This document shows, one piece after another, positions 43,752 through 55,195 of a stretch of 64,000 nt of DNA. The stretch is from Engelhardtia mirabilis. Its GTDB lineage: Bacteria; Planctomycetota; UBA1135; GCA-002686595. The notes below the pieces were generated by a model. That model was not told where the DNA came from. It ran no database searches and saw nothing but the letters and a program-made list of their open reading frames with translations. Numbering within the stretch: the stretch's first letter is position 1; every line of letters begins with the position of its first letter. Both the position numbers and the translations under genes were made by a program. Location of the stretch: contig CP036296.1 in assembly GCA_007751255.1 (NCBI GenBank), forward strand, positions 372,001-436,000, given 5' to 3'.

Positions 43752-45283
43752 GAGTCGGACTCGGGCCGGAACGGTGTGAGCGCCTGCTCGGCTAGCGTCA
43801 GGATCGATTCGCGGTCGTCGTCGGCGAGACTCTCCGCGCCATCGAAGCGCTCGACCAGCTCGGCCGGGAGTCCCTGCGCGGCCTCGCGCACCGCCCGCTC
43901 GGCGGCGGGCATCTGGCCGAGCGGGACGGTGTCGAAGAGCCCAGCGCTCAAGGCGAGCAGGACCGTGATCTGGCCCGGGACGGAGACGGGAGCGAGCTCG
44001 GGCTGCTTCAGGCAGGCGCGGATGCGGCGGCCATGCTCGATGGTCTTGCGACTGCTGTCGTCCAGCTGGGCGCCGAAACGCGCGAAGGCCTCGAGCTCTT
44101 CGAACTGGGCGTAGGCGAGCTTGAGGTCGCCCGCGACGACGCGGTAGGCCGCACGTTGCGCCTTCCCGCCGACCCGGGAGACCGACTTGCCGACGTCGAT
44201 CGCCGGCAGGATGCCCAGCTCGAACAGGGACGGCGAGAGGTAGATCTGGCCGTCGGTGATCGAGATCAGGTTCGTCGGAATGTAGGCCGAGATGTTCTGG
44301 GCCTCGGTCTCGATGATCGGGAGTGCGGTGAGCGATCCACCGCCGAGCTCCTCGCGCAGGTGCGTGGAGCGCTCCAGCAGGCGTGAGTGGATGTAGAAGA
44401 TGTCGCCCGGGAAGGCCTCCCGTCCCGGCGGGCGCCGCAGGAGCAGCGAGAGCTCGCGGTAGGCGCGCGCATGCTGGGTGAGATCGTCGTACACGATCAA
44501 GACGTCGCGGCCAGCTTCCGCGAAGTGCTCCGCGATACTGGTCGCTGCGTAAGGCGCGATATAGGCCAGGCCGGGGGCCTGGTTGCCCTCGGCGACCATC
44601 ACGACCGTGTGCGCCAGGGCGTTGTTCTCACGCAGCACGGCCACCGCCTTGGCAACGGCCGAGGCGCGCTGCCCGATCGCGCAGTAGACGCACACGACGT
44701 CACGGTCGCGCTGGTTGATGATCGCGTCGATGGCGATCGCCGTCTTGCCGGTCTGGCGATCCCCCAGGATCAACTCACGCTGCCCGCGGCCGATCGGGAT
44801 CAGGGCGTCGACGACCATCAGGCCCGTCTGGAGCGGCGTCACCACGGGCGCCCGATCCATGATCGGCGTCGCCGGCCGTTCGATCGGCAGACGTCGGTCC
44901 GAGGTGACCTCGCCACGTCCGTCGAGGGGACGACCGAGCGGATCGATGACTCGCCCCAGCAGGCCCTCGCCCACTGCGACGTCCATCACTCGACCGGTGC
45001 GCTGGACCTCGTCGCCGGTGTGCAGCTGATTGTGCTCGCCGAGCAGGACCACGCCGATCTCGTCCGGGTCCACGTTGAAGGCGATCCCGAACAGGCCGCC
45101 GGGGAACTCGAGCAGCTCCTCGAAGCCGGCGCCGGGTAGGCCCGAGACCCTCGCGATGCCGGTGGAGACGGCGCTGACCACGCCGATCTCTCGTGGCCCG
45201 AGCTCGGGTGAGAATTGCTCCCGAGCGTCCCGCAGGTTCTGGAAGGTCCGCTCGAGGACCGACTGAAGCTCGTCAGGAACCAT
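43748..45283 (-). CDS. atpA: Alternate (N-type) F-ATPase alpha subunit
   Basis: A 511-residue non-catalytic nucleotide-binding subunit. The P-loop GDRQTGKT is at 174-181, and the family words [44 protein letters not shown] and [10 protein letters not shown] are all present. ATG 45283 (MVPDELQ) overlaps the atpF end by 11 bases; a longer frame upstream is read-through. [14 protein letters not shown] differs from the ETQAGDVSAYIPTN of ordinary enzymes, as expected for the alternate family. Confidence 0.95.
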   Translation of the reverse strand: MVPDELQSVLERTFQNLRDAREQFSPELGPREIGVVSAVSTGIARVSGLPGAGFEELLEFPGGLFGIAFNVDPDEIGVVLLGEHNQLHTGDEVQRTGRVMDVAVGEGLLGRVIDPLGRPLDGRGEVTSDRRLPIERPATPIMDRAPVVTPLQTGLMVVDALIPIGRGQRELILGDRQTGKTAIAIDAIINQRDRDVVCVYCAIGQRASAVAKAVAVLRENNALAHTVVMVAEGNQAPGLAYIAPYAATSIAEHFAEAGRDVLIVYDDLTQHARAYRELSLLLRRPPGREAFPGDIFYIHSRLLERSTHLREELGGGSLTALPIIETEAQNISAYIPTNLISITDGQIYLSPSLFELGILPAIDVGKSVSRVGGKAQRAAYRVVAGDLKLAYAQFEELEAFARFGAQLDDSSRKTIEHGRRIRACLKQPELAPVSVPGQITVLLALSAGLFDTVPLGQMPAAERAVREAAQGLPAELVERFDGAESLADDDRESILTLAEQALTPFRPESDS

Positions 45284-46151
45284 CGGCGATGGCCTTCTGC
45301 GCGGCCGGGGTCGGTAGGGCCGGGGCAGCACCATCGACAGCCACCCCGTCGAGAGCCGACTCGTCCGTGGGCAGTGCCGACCCTTCGGACTCGAGCCCCT
45401 CGTCTACGAGGTCGCCCACGCTCTTCGCCAGGGACCGCAGGTACTCCGCGATGCTCCAACCCAACTTGCATCCATTCGCGCTCAACTCGATCCCGCTCAC
45501 GAGGTCGGGCGATGTCTCGAAGCGCAAGGGCACCTCCATCGAGAAGGTCACATCGAGCGCCTTCTGAATCGACGCCCGCTGGTCCGAGGACAGCTCTGCG
45601 ACGGATCGAACGAGCGCAGGGGCCTCGTCCGACGCCAAGGCCTTGGCCAGCTCGTCCTTCGCTTCGCCCTCGAGCTCGCGCAGCCGGCCGATGAAGACTT
45701 CACAGATGCGCTCCTCCAGGCTCGTCGTCGCGAGGTCTGCAAGTGCCTTGCGCGCGATCGCGAAGACCTCTTGCTGTGCCTGGCGCGCGAGCGCCTGGTG
45801 CAGGCTCCGTGCCTCGCTGCGCCGTGCTGCTTGGCGCCTGACGCTCAGGGCGTCGGCCTTCGCGCGGGCCTCGGCCAGCAACCGCTCGCCCTCGGCCGAA
45901 GCGGCCTCCCGCACCTTGGCGGACCGGGCGTCACGCTCCCGGTCGAACTCGGCGTTCTTGCGGTCGAACTCCTCTCGCTCGCGGCCGGCCTCGTCCCGCT
46001 TGGTGTCGGCATCGGCCAAGACCGCGGCGACCCGCGCATCACGCTTCGCGATCGCGTTCAGGATCGGTTTGTAGAGGAAGCGCTTCATCAACCAAACGAG
46101 CAGCGCGAAGTTGACGGCCTGGGCGACGACGGTGAACCAGTCGATCAGCAT
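45273..46151 (-). CDS. atpF: Alternate (N-type) F-ATPase b subunit with delta-like C-terminal extension
   Basis: A 292-residue peripheral stalk subunit, far longer than the usual ~160. One membrane helix ([20 protein letters not shown]) is followed by a long charged coiled coil to about residue 150. The region ~150-245 resembles a subunit delta domain, especially [20 protein letters not shown], which matches the G-x-x-x-x-x-x-x-x-x-D segment of AtpH. An acidic Ala/Pro tail ends it. N-type ATPase operons lack a separate atpH, and this extension likely replaces it. It lies three bases after atpE. Confidence 0.9.
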   Translation of the reverse strand: MLIDWFTVVAQAVNFALLVWLMKRFLYKPILNAIAKRDARVAAVLADADTKRDEAGREREEFDRKNAEFDRERDARSAKVREAASAEGERLLAEARAKADALSVRRQAARRSEARSLHQALARQAQQEVFAIARKALADLATTSLEERICEVFIGRLRELEGEAKDELAKALASDEAPALVRSVAELSSDQRASIQKALDVTFSMEVPLRFETSPDLVSGIELSANGCKLGWSIAEYLRSLAKSVGDLVDEGLESEGSALPTDESALDGVAVDGAAPALPTPAAQKAIADGS

Positions 46152-46154
46152 GGG

Positions 46155-46436
46155 TCACTTCCCGGCGGCCTGGGCGACGAAGTAGTTCCAGAAGGGGTTC
46201 GCGAAGATCAGGATCATCGAGACCACGAAGCAATAGATCGCGGTCGACTCGATCATCGCCAGACCGACGAACAGGGTGCGGGTGATGGTCGCGGAGGCGT
46301 CGGGCTGCTGGGCGAGCGACGTGAGCGCCGTCGCGACGGCGCGGCCCTCGGCCAGCGCCGGGCCCATGGTCCCGAAGCCCGTGGTGATGCCCGCGATGAC
46401 GATCGACGTCATTGCGATGTAAGCGCTGCTATCCAT
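46155..46436 (-). CDS. atpE: Alternate (N-type) F-ATPase c subunit, sodium-type
   Basis: A 93-residue hairpin of two membrane helices that forms the rotor ring. The ion site in helix two is IESTAIY (Glu63, Ser64, Thr65, Tyr68), the E-S-T-x-x-Y signature of sodium-binding c subunits. In helix one, the position of the glutamine that binds sodium in Ilyobacter c subunits (aligned through QQPDA) is Glu30, giving a second carboxylate as described for Fusobacterium nucleatum. The polar loop is AQQPDA; the usual RQP arginine is replaced by glutamine. The start overlaps the atpB end by eight bases. Confidence 0.92.
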   Translation of the reverse strand: MDSSAYIAMTSIVIAGITTGFGTMGPALAEGRAVATALTSLAQQPDASATITRTLFVGLAMIESTAIYCFVVSMILIFANPFWNYFVAQAAGK

Positions 46437-47160
46437 GGACGAGTCCCTCTGTGGCGATTGGTTGTTCGGGTTCGGATTGCCCCTTCGCGTCCGGCTTGCG
46501 CGCGCGGGTCGCTGCCGCGATGTAGACGGCAGCCAGGATCGCGAAGATGTAGGCCTGCACGAGCCCGGTGAGCAGGCCGAGGACCGTCATCACGACCGGG
46601 AACAGGAACGGCGTGATCGTCACCAGGATGGCGAGGATCATGGCTCCGCTCATCATGTTGCCGAACAGGCGCACGGCCAGCGCCAGGGTGCGCGAGGCCT
46701 CGCTGATGATGTTGAAGGGCAGCATGATGAAGGTCGGCTCCATGTAAGACCGCAGGTAGCCGCCGAGCCCTTGACCGCGGATACCGAACCACGGCACGGC
46801 AACGAAGACGGTCAACGCGAGGGCGACCGTAGTGGAGAGCGAAGCCGTCGGTGACTCGTAGCCGGGGATGATCGTGCAGAGAGCCGCGGTGGCGACGAAC
46901 AGGAACAGAGTCCCCAGGAAGTCGAGGTAGCGCCGCGGGTCCTTCAGGCCGACCGTCTCGATCTGCTGCTCGATACCGGTGACGACGATCTCCAGCAGCG
47001 ACTGCCAGCGGGAGGGCCCGACATCGTCGGTCAATCGGCGCGTGATCAGCCTCGAGCCGACTGCCAGCACCAGCATCAGGGCCCAGGTGAAGGCGATCGT
47101 CGCGTTGAGCTTGAAGACGCCGTATTGCCAGAAGACGATCTGATCGGGACTAAGTTGCAA
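46429..47160 (-). CDS. atpB: Alternate (N-type) F-ATPase a subunit
   Basis: A 243-residue membrane stator with five or six helices. The essential arginine helix is recognisable as SEASRTLALAVRLFGNMMSG, with Arg164 as the likely ion-channel arginine. FLGTLFLFVATAALCTIIPG is the second helix family word. It ends with VQAYIFAILAAVYI and a short hydrophilic tail. It overlaps atpR by 11 bases. Confidence 0.93.
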   Translation of the reverse strand: MQLSPDQIVFWQYGVFKLNATIAFTWALMLVLAVGSRLITRRLTDDVGPSRWQSLLEIVVTGIEQQIETVGLKDPRRYLDFLGTLFLFVATAALCTIIPGYESPTASLSTTVALALTVFVAVPWFGIRGQGLGGYLRSYMEPTFIMLPFNIISEASRTLALAVRLFGNMMSGAMILAILVTITPFLFPVVMTVLGLLTGLVQAYIFAILAAVYIAAATRARKPDAKGQSEPEQPIATEGLVHG

Positions 47161-47440
47161 GGCTCGCCTCCGGAAGTGCGCGCGCCGATCGGGACACGAT
47201 CAACCTGGCCATGAGGAAGCCGACCATGCAGGCCAGCAGGCGCTGCCAGTGTCCGCCCGCGACGAAGTAGAAGCCCAGGAGCAAGAGCGCCGTGCGCACG
47301 ATCAGGCTGCCGAGGAACCAGAGCGCCGGGTGTGTGCTGGAGAGGCCGCGCTGGATCGTCCAATAGAGCCCGGCGAAGAAACCCGCGCCGAGGGCTCCGC
47401 CCGACGCACAGGCCAGTGCGATCCCGGCGACGTCATGCAT
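47150..47440 (-). CDS. atpR: AtpR, N-ATPase-specific membrane protein
   Basis: A 96-residue protein with three predicted helices (GIALACASGGALGAGFFAGL, ALWFLGSLIVRTALLLLGFY, LLACMVGFLMARLIV). The conserved arginine in helix two (SLIVRTALLL) and the closing FLMARLI are features of AtpR, found only in N-type operons between atpQ and atpB. AtpR is thought to interact with the c subunit. ATG 47440 overlaps the end of atpQ by eight bases. Confidence 0.85.
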   Translation of the reverse strand: MHDVAGIALACASGGALGAGFFAGLYWTIQRGLSSTHPALWFLGSLIVRTALLLLGFYFVAGGHWQRLLACMVGFLMARLIVSRSARALPEASLAT

Positions 47441-47757
47441 CGCGGTCACCGCGCTGTTCCGCCATGGCCCGGTCCTCTTTCGCGACCCAGTACCACGCAT
47501 TCAGGCAGCCGATCATCAGACCGGCGAGCAGCATGGACAGGGTCCATGAGAAGGCACCCGGTTGGCTCCGATCGAGCCAGATGCCGAACGCCGCGCCGGC
47601 CAGGGTCGGGACGACAACCGACCATCCGACCAGGCCCATCATGCCCAGCCCGAACCAGACGTGAGACGGGTCCTGCCGGGCCTTCAACTTGAGGCGGGCC
47701 TTGGACCCGACCTGCTCGGCGAGGGTCGGGAGCTGCCTGGGCTTGTCGCGCTTCTCG

Positions 47758-47765
<8 letters not shown>
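47433..47765 (-). CDS. atpQ: AtpQ (AtpI-like, ATPase gene-1 family)
   Basis: A 110-residue protein with a basic cytosolic N-terminus and two membrane helices (GLGMMGLVGWSVVVPTLAGAA and TLSMLLAGLMIGCLNAWYWV) joined by GIWLDRSQPGAFS. The G-x-x-L-D word between the helices is typical of the AtpI/gene-1 family, which helps assemble the c-ring and may bind divalent cations. It overlaps atpC by eight bases. Confidence 0.85.
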
Positions 47766-52064
<4,299 letters not shown>

Positions 52065-52068
<4 letters not shown>

Positions 52069-53276
52069 GGGCGGGGACCGGGAGGCGAGTCGAGGTCGAG
52101 CACGCGAGTCACCGCGCGGGCGATCATGGCCTCCTCGTCGGTGCGGATGACCCTGACCGTCACGCGGCTGTCAGCCGACGAGATCACGGCCGCGTTCGCC
52201 GCGTTGCGTTGCGGATCGAGCTCGAGACCCAGGAAGCCGAGCCCCTGGCAAGCGCGCTCGCGCACGGCTGGCGCGTGCTCGCCGATCCCTCCGGCGAACA
52301 CGAGGGTGTCGAGTCCGCCCAACGCGGCGGTGAGGGAGCCGATGCGCTTCTTGGCCTGGTAGCAGAAGTTCGCGACGGCCTCGGCGGCCCGCTGATCGGT
52401 GGCTTCCAGCTCGAGGAGCTCGCGCATGTCGGAGCTCGTCTCGGACAGACCGAGGAGGCCCGATTCCCGCTGCACGAGCTGTTGGAAGCCCTCGATCGAG
52501 CGGTCCTCGATCCGCGCGAGGTAGGCGACGAGTCCGGGGTCCAGGTCACCGGAGCGCGTCGCGCCGGGCAGGCCGGAAGCGGGCGTGAACCCCATGCTGG
52601 TGTCGATGCTGCGACCGGATAGAACGGCCGCCATGCTCGCGCCGCTGCCGAGGTGGGCCAGGACCACGCGACCGCTGGTGGCCGCGTGGTCGCCCAGTCG
52701 CCGCAGCTCCTGCATGAGGTAGGCGTAGGAGAGGCCGTGGAAGCCGTAGCGCTGGACTCCGAGCGCCTGGTAGCGCCGGGGAATCGGGAGGACGCGCGCG
52801 ACGCGGGGCATCTCGGCGTGGAACTCGGTGTCGAAACAGACGACCTGCGGCAGGTCGGGTCGCCGCGCCGCGATCTCGTGGAGCAGGCTCAGTTCGAGGG
52901 GCAGGTGCTCCGGGTCCTCGGGCGCCTCGCGCTGGATCTCCGCCAGCAGATCGTCGGTTGCCCGTTGCGCCTCGCAGTGCGACATGCCGTGCACCAAGCG
53001 GTGCCCCACGGCCTGCACCGAGTCGAATGAGGCCTGCTGCTCCAGCCAGTCGATCAAGACCGCCGACGCGCTCTCGCGGACGAAGGGAGCTTCGATCTGA
53101 CCTTGGGGCGGATCACTGGCCGGGTCCGTGTAGCTCAGCATCGCCCGACCTGCACCGTCCCAGGCGATCTGGCCGTAGAGCAGGCGCTGCAGCGGTGCGC
53201 CGATCTGGAACAGCGCGAACTTGATGCTCGACGAGCCGCCATTGATCGTCAGGAGCGTGGGGGCGTGGTCGCTCAT
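52065..53276 (-). CDS. ackA: Acetate kinase
   Basis: A 403-residue kinase of the ASKHA fold that converts acetyl phosphate and ADP into acetate and ATP. It begins with [15 protein letters not shown] (phosphate-binding NxGSSSxK), continues with [36 protein letters not shown] and [20 protein letters not shown], and closes with [20 protein letters not shown] 53276 overlaps the stop of an upstream unknown frame by four bases. With phosphoketolase it yields ATP from pentose phosphates, which the co-encoded ATPase could use to pump ions or help to balance. Confidence 0.96.
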
Positions 53277-54043
53277 GGCCGCGATCCGGGGTCGGGCGGT
53301 TCGAAGGTCGCGGGGCTCGCCCGCGTGAAGGGGCAGCCTGTGTGGAGCACCCCGCGGATCCCGACGTGCGCGATGGTCTCCAGGCGCTTCGGCGCGCTCT
53401 CGATCTTCAGCACCTGATCCGTCGGCACCTGGACGAGGGCGCATGGGGGTGTCGTGCCTACCCACTCGCACTTGCCGTGGGTCCACCCCGGGCGGAGCTG
53501 CAGTTCGCCGAGACCCAGGATCAGATCGGCGATGGGCGCGGCCGGGGGCACAACGGCCTCGACGACGACGGCTCGCGCGGCTTCCGAAGCGCACATGAAC
53601 GCTCGAGATGGGTCGCGCGCCTGGGCGGCAGACACCGGAACGAACAGCGCTGGAGTCGCGGCGGTCTTCGCGCTCGAGGGCGACTCGAGGGCCGTGGGCG
53701 GGTCACAGATCGCAAGCTGCGTCGCGGTGGCGCGGTCGCAAGTGTCGGGAGCCAGCGCGGACTCGAGCCCTGAAGGGGCCGAGTGTTCGGGCTCCGCGCC
53801 CGTGTTCGGTGCAGAGACGGCTGGAGCAGGTCCTCGCCGACTTCGCGCTTCACCCGAGCCTCGAAGTGCGCCACTGCTGCGGTGTGCCGTTGCCGGTCCA
53901 AGGCTCAGCCCAAGGCTCGAGCGCCGAGTTGGCCCACGGTCAGGCGTGCGGGCGGTCCGGAGGAGAAGTGGGGGAGGTGGTTGCACGGGAGCTCGACCGG
54001 CCGGCGGCGGTCCGGGCCCTGTGCGCCTTGGATCCCGCTTCAA
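53273..54043 (-). CDS. Uncertain hypothetical gene upstream of ackA
   Basis: A 256-codon frame that may be the first gene of the ackA-xfp-atp operon. Its stop overlaps the ackA start by four bases, as at the other junctions. The C-terminal ~120 residues have protein-like composition (ADLILGLGELQLRPGWTHG, VPTDQVLKIESAPKRLETIA, HVGIRGVLHTGCPF). The N-terminal half is arginine/proline/serine-rich and doubtful. A different minus frame starting at 53901 looks better for its first ~30 residues (HTAAVAHFEARVKREVGEDL), so the true gene may start elsewhere or carry a frameshift. I recognise no family. Confidence 0.4.
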   Translation of the reverse strand: MKRDPRRTGPGPPPAGRAPVQPPPPLLLRTARTPDRGPTRRSSLGLSLGPATAHRSSGALRGSGEARSRRGPAPAVSAPNTGAEPEHSAPSGLESALAPDTCDRATATQLAICDPPTALESPSSAKTAATPALFVPVSAAQARDPSRAFMCASEAARAVVVEAVVPPAAPIADLILGLGELQLRPGWTHGKCEWVGTTPPCALVQVPTDQVLKIESAPKRLETIAHVGIRGVLHTGCPFTRASPATFEPPDPGSRP

Positions 54044-54361
54044 ACCGTAGTAGGTGATGAAGGGAACTCGCCGGATCCTTGCCCGAGCGTTGGAGGCGCT
54101 CAGGGCAGCAAGAGGCGGTCACGAGCGCTCCGCTGACGGCGACCTGATGTCGGCTCCTGGCGGGAACCGCCAACAGGCACACCAGGGCATCGCCGATCGA
54201 AGCCGGTCTGGTCGCCCTGTGTCCGGGAATGCTCGCCCACGTCTATGGACGCTGGACGAGAGCCGCACAAGCGTGATCCTCCGATCCCCGCGATCATCGG
54301 CGGCGTTCGTGCGGGCGAAGGGTCGCGTGCCCGAGGTCCGAGAACCGATTCGATCAGAGAA
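54044..54361. other. Gap with no supported gene
   Basis: These 318 bases lie between the unknown frame upstream of ackA and the stop of the MOSC gene, both read leftward. They are the likeliest place for the promoter of the ackA-xfp-atp operon, but I could not pick out a convincing hexamer pair, palindrome or small gene. Confidence 0.45.
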
Positions 54362-55087
54362 TCAGCGCTGCAGCACGATGGCCTGTCCGACGGCCAACTG
54401 TCCGACGCGGGTAACCGTGCCATAGACGCCCGCGCAGTTCTCGTTGGCGCGAACACAGGCCTTCATCACCTGGGGCGCGGAACCCGCCCCGTCGGGGTCG
54501 AGGTTGACCATCGCGCAGCGCAGGTCGCGCAGGGTGACCGAGACGGCGGGCGCGTCGTCCGTCTCGCCGAAGCCGAGCACGCCGCCGATCCACTGATCCT
54601 CCTCGAAGGGCAGCTCGCCCGTCGTGCGCACCAGGATGTTCGGACGAAAGCGACGCACGTCCGCGCTGATGCCGGCCAGCCGTCCGATCTCCCCGACGGT
54701 GGACGCGGCGATGACCGAGATGCTCGCCTCGTCGAAGATGCCGTGCTGGAGCTGCATCATCTGCACGGGGGCCCCGTGGCGGCGCGCGATCTCCTCGGCC
54801 AGGGCGTCGCTGAACAGGGGGAGCTCTTCGCCGTCGGGGGTGCGGACGTGGGTCGGTAGGCCGTCGGGCTCGGCATCCCTTCGAACGGGGGCGAACGAGA
54901 TGAGTTCGGGGAGCCTGCCCGCACTCAACCAAGGATTCCCCCCACGCTCGTCCACACGCCGAAGCGCGAGCCGCCGGTCACCCTCGATCCCATGCCAGCC
55001 CAGGCTCGCAGTGTCGAGTTGCTCCCCGCCCATGGACTTCACGGGGTAGCGGTAGAGCGCTTCGATCTGTCCGATCTGGATCGTCAT
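54362..55087 (-). CDS. MOSC-domain protein
   Basis: A 241-residue protein with the N-terminal MOSC beta-barrel domain (IEALYRYPVKSMGGEQLDTA, WHGIEGDRRLALRR) followed by the C-terminal MOSC domain. The latter has RFRPNILVRTTGELPFEEDQ, DLRCAMVNLDPDG and a cysteine-containing end ENCAGVYGTV where the family usually has NFGVY. This class includes YcbX-like and mARC-like molybdenum-cofactor-dependent proteins; the ...RFRPN... and R-C-x-M-x-N-x-D words fit YcbX. ATG 55087 was chosen because the family pattern starts within ten residues. The substrate is unknown. Confidence 0.85.
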   Translation of the reverse strand: MTIQIGQIEALYRYPVKSMGGEQLDTASLGWHGIEGDRRLALRRVDERGGNPWLSAGRLPELISFAPVRRDAEPDGLPTHVRTPDGEELPLFSDALAEEIARRHGAPVQMMQLQHGIFDEASISVIAASTVGEIGRLAGISADVRRFRPNILVRTTGELPFEEDQWIGGVLGFGETDDAPAVSVTLRDLRCAMVNLDPDGAGSAPQVMKACVRANENCAGVYGTVTRVGQLAVGQAIVLQR

Positions 55088-55121
55088 CAAGGTTCTTCGT
55101 TGGGTCCGCACACACGACAGC

Positions 55122-55149
55122 GCCGTCCGCCCACAGATGGACGGACGGC
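55122..55149. terminator. Hairpin downstream of the FG-GAP gene, possible terminator
   Basis: An 11-bp stem with one mismatch (55122-55132 with 55139-55149) and a 6-base loop lies 47 bases after the FG-GAP stop and 35 bases before the MOSC start in the direction of transcription. There is no T-run. Confidence 0.45.
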
Positions 55150-55195
55150 ACTAACGATGGCTACGCCCGAATCGAACGATTCGAGCGCGTGCCGC

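Noticed and set aside
53103-53417. Plus-strand frame opposite the ackA start
   Set aside because: Shadow of ackA and of the uncertain upstream frame.
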